From assembly GCA_023443455.1 (NCBI GenBank), contig JAEZUE010000107.1, forward strand, positions 62,001 to 126,000: DNA of 64,000 nucleotides, read 5' to 3'. Position 1 is the stretch's first letter. Every line of letters begins with the position of its first letter. Positions 34,502 to 42,336 of the stretch are shown piece by piece. Source of the DNA: Verrucomicrobiota bacterium (lineage in GTDB: Bacteria; Verrucomicrobiota; Verrucomicrobiia; Opitutales; Opitutaceae). Made by a program: the position numbers and the translations under genes. The notes under the pieces are model-generated. The model saw only the letters and a list, made by a program, of their open reading frames with translations. It ran no database searches and was not told the DNA's origin.

Positions 34502-35824
34502 TCACTTCACCATGAACTTCTCGGGCAGCCAGAGAGCGATCTCGGGAAAGACCATCAGGAGCACGATCGTGACGAACATCAGAGCCGAGAACGGGATGAT
34601 GGAGGAGTAGATGACCTTCAGCGGGAAATCCTTCGGGGCCATCGCCTTCATGAGGAAGAGATTGTATCCGAACGGCGGGGTGATGTAGGCGATCTGGCAG
34701 GTGACGGTGTAGAGCACGCCGAACCAGACCAGGCTGAAGCCCATCGCGTTGACCAGGGGCACGTAGAGCGGGGCCACGATCACGAGCATGGCGGTGTCGT
34801 CGAGGAACATGCCCATGATCACGAAGGAGATCTGCATGAGGATGATCACGTGCCAGCGGTTCAGCCCCCACTCGTTGAGGAAGAGGCCCTCGATCGCCTT
34901 GACCGCGCCGAGGCCGTCGAAGACCGCGCCGAAAGCCAGCGCCGCCATGATGATCCACATGAACATCGCGCTGATGTTGAGCGTCTGCCGCACGGTGCTG
35001 TGCAGCACAGTTTTCGTGAGGCGCTTGCGGCCCCACGCCACGAGCAGCGCGGCCACGGCGCCCACCGCGGAGCTCTCGACCAGGCTGGTGACGCCGCCGA
35101 GGAACAGGCCGATGACGATGAACATGATCGCCAGCGGAATGAAGCCGGCCGAGAGCAGGCGGAACTTCTCGCGTAGCGGAACCTTCAATTCGTCCTCGGT
35201 GGCGAGCGGCGCCAGCTCGGGCTGGAGACGGCAGCGGATGACGACGTAGGCGAGGAAGAGGCCCGCCATGAGCAGGCCGGGGAAAACGCCGGCCAACCAG
35301 AGCTGCCCGACGGGCTGGCGGGCGATCATGCCGTAGAGCACGAGCACCACGCTGGGCGGCACGAGGATGCCCAGCGAACTGCCGGCCTGGATCACGCCCG
35401 AGACCATGCGTTTGTCGTAGTTGCGTTTCAACATCTCGGGCATCGCGATGCTGCAACCGATCGCCATGCCGGCCACGCTCAGGCCGTTCATCGCGGAGAT
35501 GAGCACCATCAGCAGGATGGTGCCGATCGCCAGGCCGCCGCGCAGGCGCCCGGTCCAGACGTGCAGCATGTTGTAGAGGTCGTTGGCGATGCCCGACTCC
35601 GAGAGCATGTAGCCCATGAAGACGAACATCGGCAGCGTGAGCAGCGGGTACCAGTTGAGCAGCTTGATGCTCGCGTTGAAACCCATCGCCGCCGCGCCAT
35701 CGCCCCAGAGCAGCAACGAGGTCGCCACGGCGACAAAGCCGATCATCGCAAACACGCGCTGGCCGGTGGCCATGAGGACCATCATCCCCAGGAACATCAC
35801 CAGCACGATCATCTCGTGGCTCAT
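34502..35824 (-). CDS. TRAP transporter large permease (DctM type)
   Basis: A 440-residue inner-membrane protein with about 12 membrane segments. DctM signatures include LTLPMFVFMGYMLSESG, MNGLSVAGMAIGCSIAMPEMLKRNYDKRM, QAGSSLGILVPPSVVLVLYG and YITPPFGYNLFLMKA. It forms the transport channel with the small permease and is driven by an ion gradient. Its ATG overlaps the dctQ stop by 4 bp. Substrates of DctM carriers are mostly organic acids; here the operon continues into ethanolamine ammonia-lyase, so ethanolamine or a derivative is the inferred substrate. Confidence 0.93.
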   Translation of the reverse strand: MSHEMIVLVMFLGMMVLMATGQRVFAMIGFVAVATSLLLWGDGAAAMGFNASIKLLNWYPLLTLPMFVFMGYMLSESGIANDLYNMLHVWTGRLRGGLAIGTILLMVLISAMNGLSVAGMAIGCSIAMPEMLKRNYDKRMVSGVIQAGSSLGILVPPSVVLVLYGMIARQPVGQLWLAGVFPGLLMAGLFLAYVVIRCRLQPELAPLATEDELKVPLREKFRLLSAGFIPLAIMFIVIGLFLGGVTSLVESSAVGAVAALLVAWGRKRLTKTVLHSTVRQTLNISAMFMWIIMAALAFGAVFDGLGAVKAIEGLFLNEWGLNRWHVIILMQISFVIMGMFLDDTAMLVIVAPLYVPLVNAMGFSLVWFGVLYTVTCQIAYITPPFGYNLFLMKAMAPKDFPLKVIYSSIIPFSALMFVTIVLLMVFPEIALWLPEKFMVK

Positions 35825-36510
35825 CGCAGCTCCTTCCCGCAGGCACCGGCCACATCGCGGATCAGCCGGGCGACGACCTGCAGCGTCATCAGCAGGATGC
35901 CCACCGTCATGATGATCTTGATCGGGGCCATCGGGGGCGCCCAGGCGGTGTAGTTCTTCTGGCCGTATTCAAGGGCGTAGTGCGAGCTGGAGATCGCGCC
36001 GTTGAGCAGCACCCCCATGTAGAAGAGCACGACCAGGCCGGTGACGGCATCGACGGTGAACTTGGTGCGCTCGCTCCAACGCTCGCGGAAGACGTCCATG
36101 CGCACGTGCGCGTCGTCCTGGAAGGTGAAGCCGCCGCCGAGCAGGTAGTAGGCGGCCATCGTGAACTGGGCCATCTCCATGACCCAGATCGCGGGCGACT
36201 TGAAGACGACGTTGGTGACCATCGCGTACGCCAGCACCGCCATCATCACGAAGAGCAGGTACATCGCGAAGAGACCGACACCGCGGTTGGTCGCGTCGAC
36301 GGTGCGCACATAGCCGCGCAGGAACGCGCCCACGCCGCCCGAGATCCGGTCGTACGCCTCGTAAGTGTTGAGTAGTCCCGTGTCGCGGGGTGGTGCGTCG
36401 GTGCCGACGCCGGCATAGGCCGGAGTCAACCCCGCGCCCATGAAGGCGAGGGAGTGGCGATGCACGTGGCGCATCGGCGGTTCGGATTCGGAAAAGTCGG
36501 CGGCGGACAT
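35821..36510 (-). CDS. TRAP transporter small permease (DctQ type)
   Basis: A 229-residue protein with four membrane segments from about residue 75 (GVGLFAMYLLFVMMAVLAYAMV, then WVMEMAQFTMAAYYLLGGGFTF with the DctQ motif, VDAVTGLVVLFYMGVLL, and IKIIMTVGILLMTLQVV). The pattern DDAHVRMDVFRERWSERTK after segment 2 is typical of DctQ. The 70-residue N-terminus before the first segment is longer than usual and His-rich (MRHVHRHS). It overlaps dctM by 4 bp and follows the binding protein gene by 129 bp. Confidence 0.88.
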   Translation of the reverse strand: MSAADFSESEPPMRHVHRHSLAFMGAGLTPAYAGVGTDAPPRDTGLLNTYEAYDRISGGVGAFLRGYVRTVDATNRGVGLFAMYLLFVMMAVLAYAMVTNVVFKSPAIWVMEMAQFTMAAYYLLGGGFTFQDDAHVRMDVFRERWSERTKFTVDAVTGLVVLFYMGVLLNGAISSSHYALEYGQKNYTAWAPPMAPIKIIMTVGILLMTLQVVARLIRDVAGACGKELR

Positions 36511-36639
36511 GTGGGGGCCTCGGTTCCTCGAAAGGGAAAATAGAAAACCTGTTCAGGGCGTCGCGGCCCTGTTGCAGATGGTTGGAGGGGAATGCGCGAG
36601 TCCGGCACGGAGAGCCGGACTCGCGCGGCAAACAACGGC

Positions 36640-37677
36640 TCAGCCGCGGTACGGGCGGCCGGCCTTCTGCATGAGGGCGTTGTAGTCCTTGAAGATCTGC
36701 ACGACCTTCGCGGCGCGCGGGCTGGTGGTCGCGATCTCGTCCCAGAACTTCACGGCCTCGTCCTCGACCGTCTTCCACTCCTCGTCGGGAATGGTGGTGA
36801 GCTTGAGCTTCGGCCCCTCGACGCGGAGCTTGGCCTCGCCGCCCCAATACCAGTACTGGCGGTAGTAGTGCGAGCTGTCCATGCACAGCTTGAAGAGGGT
36901 CTTGAGGTGTTCGGGCACCGCTTCCCACGACTTCGTATTCGCGAAGTAGGAACCGCACCAGGCGCCGGCGATGTTGTTCGTGAGGAAATGGTTGGTCACG
37001 TCGGCCCAGCCCACGGTGTAGTCCTCGGTGATGCCCGACCAGGCGACGCCGTCGAGCTCGCCGGTGCGCAGCGCCATCTCGCAGTCCTCGTAGGGCAGCG
37101 TGACGGGCACCACCCCGAAGCGGGAGAGGAAGCGGCCGGCGGTCGGGAAGGTGTAGACCTTCTTGCCCTTGAGGTCGGCCAAGCGGTTGATCGGGGCCTT
37201 GGTGGCGAAGTGGCAGGGGTCCCAGGCGCCGGCGCTCAGCCAGGTCACGCCCTTGATCTCGCTGTACGACTCCTGCCAGATCTTATCGAGGCCGAACTGG
37301 TAGAAGAGCGTCGGGATGTCGAGGCTGTACCGGGTGGCGAAGGGGAAGTATCCACCAAACACCGCCACATCGGCCGGCGAGGCGATCGAGTCGTCGTCGC
37401 TCTGCACCGCGTCGATCGTGCCCGCCTGCATGGCGCGGAAGAGCTCGCTGGTCGGCACGAGCTGGTCGGCGCAATACAGCTCGATCACCATCTCGCCGTT
37501 GGCGGCCTTGTTGAAGGCGTCGATCGAGGGCTTGATCACGTGCTCGGCCAGCGCCGGGCCCGCGTAGGTCTGCAGGCGCCATTTGATCGGGGCCTTCTTG
37601 GCTCCGATGATGTAGGGGGCGGAGATTGCCGCGGCGCCGCCGAGGCAGGCCTTCTTCAGGAATTCGCGTTTGTTCAT
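36640..37677 (-). CDS. TRAP transporter periplasmic binding protein (DctP type)
   Basis: A 345-residue binding protein, first gene of the dctPQM-eutBC operon. The N-terminus MNKREFLKKACLGGAAA resembles a Tat signal in which the twin Arg reads Lys-Arg, so folded export is possible. DctP-family sequence includes WRLQTYAGP, GEMVIELYCADQLVPTSELFRAMQAGTIDA, DLKGKKVYTFPTAGRFLSRFGVVPVTLPYEDCEMALRTGELDGVAW (with the Arg usually bound to a carboxylate in this region, here in MALRTGELDG) and NNIAGAW. It belongs to the branch annotated for mannitol or chloroaromatic compounds. The true ligand is not determined. Confidence 0.92.
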   Translation of the reverse strand: MNKREFLKKACLGGAAAISAPYIIGAKKAPIKWRLQTYAGPALAEHVIKPSIDAFNKAANGEMVIELYCADQLVPTSELFRAMQAGTIDAVQSDDDSIASPADVAVFGGYFPFATRYSLDIPTLFYQFGLDKIWQESYSEIKGVTWLSAGAWDPCHFATKAPINRLADLKGKKVYTFPTAGRFLSRFGVVPVTLPYEDCEMALRTGELDGVAWSGITEDYTVGWADVTNHFLTNNIAGAWCGSYFANTKSWEAVPEHLKTLFKLCMDSSHYYRQYWYWGGEAKLRVEGPKLKLTTIPDEEWKTVEDEAVKFWDEIATTSPRAAKVVQIFKDYNALMQKAGRPYRG

Positions 37678-38040
37678 GGATGATCCCGTGTCTTTGCGCT
37701 GGTGGAATAGTGGAGTTGGTGGAGGTGGGGTCCCCGGGCGCGCCTTCGGTCGAGACGAAGCGACGAGCGGAAACCGGAGCGGATCGGGCGGTCGGCTGTG
37801 GTGCCGAACCGCACGACCCGTCCCGGTCCTTTTTTAGCATCGGTTGTGCCAGCCGCTCTCCGCCCCCGCGATTCGGTGCCCGAGTTTTTCCGGCCCGCAC
37901 ATTTCCCGCCATTCGCGACATTTTCGTAGGGCATTTCCGCGCAATCGGCACCGGCACCGGAATCGCTGGACGTTTTTGCCCGCCGCCGCGGCGGAGTTCG
38001 GTCGTGACGCCCCCACTCCGCCGCGACATTCTCCCGTTCC
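37678..38040. other. 363-bp divergent intergenic region
   Basis: Lies between the start of dctP (minus) and an exported cupin (plus) and must hold the promoter of the TRAP-eut operon. I saw no coding frame, no B12-riboswitch-like core and no clear operator; AT-richer stretches at 37830-37850 and 37895-37930 are the likeliest promoter areas. Confidence 0.4.
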
Positions 38041-38493
38041 ATGAATCGTTTTCACCGATACTCCGGCCTCGCGGTGGTCGCGCTCGCCCTGGTCGTGCTC
38101 CCCGTTTCCGCCCGGGAAGGAAGCGGCGAATACAACCGCGCCGTCAAGGCCACCACGCTCCTGCGCACGACGACCGATGTGGCCGGCACCCCGCTCGCCT
38201 ACCCGACCGGCGGCGACGCCGAAGTCAGCGGCCTGCTCGTCGAACTGCCGCCCGGCGCGGAAACCGGCTGGCACCACCACACCGTGCCCTGCTTCGCCTA
38301 CATCATCGAGGGCGAGATCGCGGTCGCGCAGAAGGACGGTCCCACCCGCACGTTCAAGGCCGGCGACGCCTTCGCCGAACTGGTGAACAGCGAGCACAAC
38401 GGCCGCACCATCGGCGACCAGCCGGTGCGCCTCGTCTTCTTCGCCGCCGGCATCAAGGGCGTGCCCTTCACCGCGAAGGGCGCCACCCCGTAG
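38041..38493 (+). CDS. Exported cupin-domain protein
   Basis: A 150-residue protein with signal peptide (GLAVVALALVVLPVSA) and a single cupin barrel. Motif 1 is GWHHHTVPCFAYIIEGE, with His-His-His and Glu at metal positions, and motif 2 is FAELVNSEHNGRTIGDQP. Such proteins bind metal and a small ligand; no substrate can be named. It resembles the cupin at 2915 in size and export but the two are clearly different in sequence. Four bases after its stop lies copy B of the palindromic element. Confidence 0.8.
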   Translation: MNRFHRYSGLAVVALALVVLPVSAREGSGEYNRAVKATTLLRTTTDVAGTPLAYPTGGDAEVSGLLVELPPGAETGWHHHTVPCFAYIIEGEIAVAQKDGPTRTFKAGDAFAELVNSEHNGRTIGDQPVRLVFFAAGIKGVPFTAKGATP

Positions 38494-38497
38494 CCGT

Positions 38498-38635
38498 GAT
38501 GATGCGGTCGAGAGGCGAGCGTCGAGGGACGAGCGCCAAACCACCGATGGCGAGCTTCCGGCACGAGTGCTTCGCTCGATCTCCTCTGTGATCGGCCCCT
38601 CGCCGCTCGTCACTCGTCACTCGACCGCATGCTTG
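38498..38635. repeat. ~135-bp post-stop palindromic element, copy B
   Basis: Starts 4 bp after the cupin stop. The ends ATGCGGTCGAG and CTCGACCGCAT are inverted, and inner blocks (CGAGCGTCGAGGGACGAGCG; ACTCGTCACTCGACC) also pair. The middle (GCGAGCTTCCGGCACGAGTG, GCTTCGCTCGATCTCC, TGTGATCGGCCCCTCG) is shared with copies C and D. Confidence 0.8.
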
Positions 38636-38670
38636 CTCCTTGGACCACGATCCGCGTCCGGCCCACCCGG

Positions 38671-39054
38671 TCACCGCGCCACCCGCGACCAGCCGTCGCG
38701 GGTGAAAACCACCGCCGCTGGCACTTTGTCCAGCACGCCGAACTCGGCCGTCACACTCTCCGAGGCGGCGCTCGGATCTTCGGCCAGGAAGCGCACCCGA
38801 ATCGAGGTGTTCTCGGGGAAGAAGCCGAACCGGGTGACGGGCACGTTCACCGACAGCGGCGCATGCCCGACCACCGCGCCCGCGAAGACCACCAAAGCCC
38901 CCTCCGGCCGGGACTCCACCCGCAGCCGTAGCTCGCCGGCTTTCGGTTCGGTCGGCGCGATCCGCCCGGACAGCCAGACCTTGTTTCCAGTCGTACAACC
39001 GCCGGACAGCAACAGTCCGGCGAACACAACACCGAGGAATGCGAGTTTCTTCAT
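38671..39054 (-). CDS. Small lipoprotein with a PEGA-like domain
   Basis: A 127-residue protein with a lipoprotein signal (KKLAFLGVVFAGLLLSGGC, Cys near residue 20). The mature part contains LRVESRPEGALVVFAGAVVGHAPLSVNVPVTRF, similar to PEGA domains (V-x-S-x-P-x-G-A-x-V-x-x-G-x-x-x-G-x-x-P), a surface-associated beta-sandwich. No role can be stated. ATG 39054 gives the correct signal peptide. It is flanked by repeat copy B downstream and a release-factor-like gene upstream on the same strand. Confidence 0.75.
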   Translation of the reverse strand: MKKLAFLGVVFAGLLLSGGCTTGNKVWLSGRIAPTEPKAGELRLRVESRPEGALVVFAGAVVGHAPLSVNVPVTRFGFFPENTSIRVRFLAEDPSAASESVTAEFGVLDKVPAAVVFTRDGWSRVAR

Positions 39055-39186
39055 GGGGAGATGGAACCGGGCGACCATGACGACCGATGCCGGCCCCGGC
39101 AGTTCCGCCAGTGAACGCGACCACGCGCGATTAACAACCCGCTGACGGCGACACCGGCCCCAAGCTCGGCGATCGACAGGGTCGCA

Positions 39187-39603
39187 CTAGTCGTCGAAAC
39201 CGCCGCGCCGGTTGGCCTTGCGCTTGGCGCGGTGCTTCTTGCCGACGAGCATGCGCGCCTTCTGCGCCCGCGAACGTTGCCGGGTCCGCCGGCGTTCGAG
39301 CTCCTTCTCGTCGCGCGCGGCGGCCAACGCCGAGGTCCGCCGTTGCTCCAGCCGTGTCGCCAGCTCCGCCCAGGCGAGCTCGCGGTTGCGCGTCTGCGAA
39401 CGTTCGCGCTGCATGCGCACCTCGATCCCCGAGGGCCGGTGCAGCAGCTGCACCGTCGAAGAGGTCTTGTTGATCTTCTGGCCCCCCGGACCGCTGCCGA
39501 GGATGAAGCGCTCCTCGCACTCGGCCACGCGCACCCCGGCCTTCGCCAGGCGGGCCGCCAGGGCGTCGTCGTGCAGGAAAGCGAAGTCCGCGGCCGTGTG
39601 CAT
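39187..39603 (-). CDS. Release-factor-like peptidyl-tRNA hydrolase (GGQ domain only)
   Basis: A 138-residue protein with the class I release-factor catalytic loop GSGPGGQKINKTSS (GGQ at 40-42) and no codon-recognition domain, so it probably frees peptides from stalled ribosomes. The sequence TVQLLHRPSGIEVRMQRERSQTRNRELAWAEL resembles the MTRFR/C12orf65-type family more than E. coli ArfB. The C-terminus is strongly basic (GKKHRAKRKANRRGG), as needed for binding the mRNA channel or rRNA. ATG 39603 was chosen; an upstream TTG is possible but adds no conserved sequence. Confidence 0.88.
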   Translation of the reverse strand: MHTAADFAFLHDDALAARLAKAGVRVAECEERFILGSGPGGQKINKTSSTVQLLHRPSGIEVRMQRERSQTRNRELAWAELATRLEQRRTSALAAARDEKELERRRTRQRSRAQKARMLVGKKHRAKRKANRRGGFDD

Positions 39604-39719
39604 TTCGCGGAGGAGAACGGCACAACGCCCGCGCCGGGGCAAAGCAAACCCGTGGGAGTTTCGCCCCGCCGCTCTTCCGGCTTTTCCTCGCGCGCCGCCC
39701 GCCTACCCTCCGCGCCAAC

Positions 39720-40244
39720 ATGGAACACTACGACTTCCACCGGGAATTCCGCGCCATCCACGACAAGGCCGTGAAGCAGTATTCACTCGGCAAGCGCACG
39801 CTGGACGGCTTCTTCACCAAGCCCGAGCTCGCTTTCCTCGCCTCCATCGGCTCCCGCGCCCAGGACCTCTACGACTACGCCGAGGACGCCGCCAACTACG
39901 GTGAGCCCGACTTCGAGACCGCCCTGCTCGTGCAGGGCGTGCGCCGCAGCTACTTCCTGCTCGTCCAGAAGGGCGAAGCGTCGAAGGTCGTGCTCGACGA
40001 GGCCTCGCTCCCCGCCAAGACCGACGCGATCCGCGGCATCGAGTGGCTGCCCCGCCTCATGCCCAAGGCCCGCGCCAAGCTCCGGGGCGAGCTCCCCGCC
40101 ACCCTGATGTATGGCTGTGGCGGAGACCGCCGTTTCTTCAAGCAGCACGACATCCACCCCGCCGAATTCCTCCAGGTGGTGTGGCAGCTCGGCGACAACG
40201 ACAAGGCCGTCGTCGACTGGGTCGCCGCCCGCGCGAAGCTCTGA
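39720..40244 (+). CDS. DUF5069 family protein
   Basis: A 174-residue cytoplasmic protein without signal or membrane segment. The C-terminal half (WLPRLMPKARAKLRGELPATLMYGCGGDRRFFKQHDIHPAEFLQVV...DKAVVDWVAARA) matches the pattern of DUF5069, common in Verrucomicrobiota. The N-terminal half (REFRAIHDKAVKQYSLGKRT) is Lys/Tyr-rich. Function unknown. Five bases after the stop lies repeat copy C. Divergent from the release-factor-like gene. Confidence 0.8.
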   Translation: MEHYDFHREFRAIHDKAVKQYSLGKRTLDGFFTKPELAFLASIGSRAQDLYDYAEDAANYGEPDFETALLVQGVRRSYFLLVQKGEASKVVLDEASLPAKTDAIRGIEWLPRLMPKARAKLRGELPATLMYGCGGDRRFFKQHDIHPAEFLQVVWQLGDNDKAVVDWVAARAKL

Positions 40245-40249
40245 GCTCT

Positions 40250-40380
40250 GATGATGCGCTCGAGAGGCGAGCGTCGAGGGACGAACGCCAAAGCATCGGT
40301 GGCGAGCTTCCAGCACGAGTGCTTCGCTCGCTCTCCATTGTGATCGGCCCCTCGACGCTCGTCGCTCGACCGCATGCTTG
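40250..40380. repeat. ~135-bp post-stop palindromic element, copy C
   Basis: Starts 5 bp after the DUF5069 stop, in the same orientation as copy B. The order of blocks is the same; the 3' arm is about 7 bp shorter (one CACTCGT unit missing). Confidence 0.8.
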
Positions 40381-40416
40381 GCCGAGCCGGATGCGCCGCT
40401 CCCGGAGCGCATCCGC

Positions 40417-41394
40417 TCACCGCCCCTCGCGCATCGCGCGGAAACGCTCCATGCGCAATGCCGCCAGCCGGAGGTCGTCGGTCGACGCCTCCTGCGAGGC
40501 ACGGAGCGACTCGAGCTGCGCCGGAGTGAGAAATGCCGCGGCCGAAGCCAGCGCGGCGGCGTCGGCCGCCGTCTTGCGGACCAGCGCCGCCTCGACCTCG
40601 GCCGCGGAGGCATCGGGCCGAAACGACGCGAAGGCGGCCCCGCCTCCCCCGGGCCCCCGACCGGGAGGCGCATCGCCAGTGGCGGCAACCGCCGGATTCT
40701 GCGCCAGCACCGCGATGAGTTGCTCCTGCTGCTGCGCCGACAACGGCGTACCGGTCTGCGCGAGCTGCTGGGCGAGCGACGTCACCGTGCTGCGCTCGCC
40801 ATACGTGCGATCGTAGTCCTGCAGCTGGGCGAAACCCGCGGCGCCCAGCAGGGTCTGCAGCGCATCCGAAGTATCGGCACCGGCCTCCTGCGCGAGGTCG
40901 CGCGCCTCGTCGCGGCCGAGCCGCTGCAGGCGCGCCAGCCGCCAGGCATCGCCCTCCGACATCTCCCGCTCCGCGAGCAGGCTCGCCAGCCGCGTCGCCT
41001 GCTCCCCGGTGAGGCCGAGCTTGGCGACCAGGGCGGCGTAGCGCTTCGCCATCTGGCGCTGCCGCTGCTTGAGCACCAGCGGTGCGATCTCGGGGTCGCT
41101 CGAAAGATCCGCCATCCGCTCCCAGCGGCGCCCGCCACGATCCCGCGGCGCGGCCGCCTCCGCCCTCTCGGCCATAGCCGACGCGGCGGTCGGGGCGGGC
41201 GGGGCCGGAGCGTCGACGCCGGCGGTTGCCGCCGACACACCGGAGCGTTGTTCGAGCTGGGCGACACGCAGCTGCGCCTCCGCCAGTTTCGCCTCCGCCT
41301 TCCGGGCGGCGCTCCACTGGCTCAACGCCAGCAAAGCCAGGACGATCAGGGCCACAAACCCCACGACGGGCACGACGATTCGCGAACGTTGCAT
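40417..41394 (-). CDS. Membrane-anchored periplasmic helical protein
   Basis: A 325-residue protein with one N-terminal membrane anchor (IVVPVVGFVALIVLALLALSQW), a short coiled coil (ARKAEAKLAEAQLRVAQLEQR), an Ala/Pro-rich linker (55-85) and a helical periplasmic region. Several segments have the 'LT..Q...L' style of Spy/CpxP-like proteins (LGLTGEQATRLASLL, PLSAQQQEQLIAVLAQ, FLTPAQLESLRA), suggesting a stress chaperone or sensor accessory, but similarity is weak. No adjacent regulator is obvious. Confidence 0.65.
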   Translation of the reverse strand: MQRSRIVVPVVGFVALIVLALLALSQWSAARKAEAKLAEAQLRVAQLEQRSGVSAATAGVDAPAPPAPTAASAMAERAEAAAPRDRGGRRWERMADLSSDPEIAPLVLKQRQRQMAKRYAALVAKLGLTGEQATRLASLLAEREMSEGDAWRLARLQRLGRDEARDLAQEAGADTSDALQTLLGAAGFAQLQDYDRTYGERSTVTSLAQQLAQTGTPLSAQQQEQLIAVLAQNPAVAATGDAPPGRGPGGGGAAFASFRPDASAAEVEAALVRKTAADAAALASAAAFLTPAQLESLRASQEASTDDLRLAALRMERFRAMREGR

Positions 41395-41584
41395 CGGACC
41401 GAAGACGCCCGGGCCCCCTTCGGGTTACCAACCCAAAGACGCCCCCGCCCCCAGCCCGCCGGCAACCCGCGCCTGGCGGGCGAGTCGACCTTTGCCATGC
41501 ACCGGCACCCATCCATTGCGGGACCCGCCCTGTGGGCGTAGATTCCGGCGGTTCCGCCACCCAACCCTCAACCCCCTCCTCGCC

Positions 41585-42310
41585 ATGGAAACGCATCCGT
41601 CCATCGACAAGGCCACGGCCTACTTCGACGTCCAACTCGGCCAAATTCCCGGCGAGCGCAGGATCGCAACCGCCCCGTTCATCACCATCTCCCGCGAATC
41701 CGGCACAGGGGGCTCCGCCCTCGCCGAGGAGATCGCCCGCCGGCTCAACCGGCTCCAGGAAGTCGAGGCCCCCGCCTGGACGGTCTTCGACCGCGATCTC
41801 GTCGCCCGCATGCTCGAGGACCAGCACCTCTCGTCATCGTTGGCCCGATACCTGCCCGAGAACAGGGTGTCGGAGATCGACGCCTCGGTCGGCGAGATCG
41901 TCGGCCTGCATCCGAGCATCTGGACGATGGTGCACGCCACCAACAACCTGATGCGGCGGCTCGCCGCGCTCGGCCACGCGATCATCGTGGGCCGCGGCGC
42001 GAACTATGCCACCGCCGGTTCGCCGCACGGGCTGCACGTGCGCCTCGTCGCCTCCACCGCCCGCCGCGCCGTGCACACGGCCGAGCAGCGCGGGCTCACC
42101 AACGAGCAGGCGGCCGCCGTGAACCGCAAGACCGACCACGCGCGGCGCGACTTCGTGCGCTCGTTCTTCGACGCCGACATCGACGACCCGGGCGCCTACC
42201 ATGTCGTCGTGAACATGGACCACTTCACGACCGGGACCGCCGCCGACCTCGTGGTCTCCATCCTCCGGTCACGCGAGAAGGCGGAGGAGCCCCGCGCCCG
42301 CGCGGTTTGA
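41585..42310 (+). CDS. Cytidylate-kinase-like family protein
   Basis: A 241-residue P-loop protein. FITISRESGTGGSALAEEIARRL (about 32-54) is the nucleotide-binding loop of the cytidylate-kinase-like family; later HAIIVGRGANYAT and VRLVASTARRAVH correspond to the core and LID parts, and RRDFVRSFFDADIDDPGAYHVVVNM to the family's closing region. The substrate has not been established for this family, which is distinct from Cmk. ATG 41585 follows a 190-bp gap after the divergent helical protein. It meets the hybrid kinase gene tail to tail, with 13 bp between. Confidence 0.8.
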   Translation: METHPSIDKATAYFDVQLGQIPGERRIATAPFITISRESGTGGSALAEEIARRLNRLQEVEAPAWTVFDRDLVARMLEDQHLSSSLARYLPENRVSEIDASVGEIVGLHPSIWTMVHATNNLMRRLAALGHAIIVGRGANYATAGSPHGLHVRLVASTARRAVHTAEQRGLTNEQAAAVNRKTDHARRDFVRSFFDADIDDPGAYHVVVNMDHFTTGTAADLVVSILRSREKAEEPRARAV

Positions 42311-42336
42311 CCGCTCCGCCTGATCAGCCGGAGCGG
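42311..42336. terminator. Hairpin at a tail-to-tail junction
   Basis: An 8-bp stem CCGCTCCG/CGGAGCGG spans the gap between the kinase-like gene and the convergent hybrid kinase, overlapping the latter's stop codon. No T tract. Confidence 0.35.

Noticed and set aside
32181..37677. Ethanolamine microcompartment operon
   Set aside because: No shell protein, EutA, EutE or EutH gene is present around eutBC.
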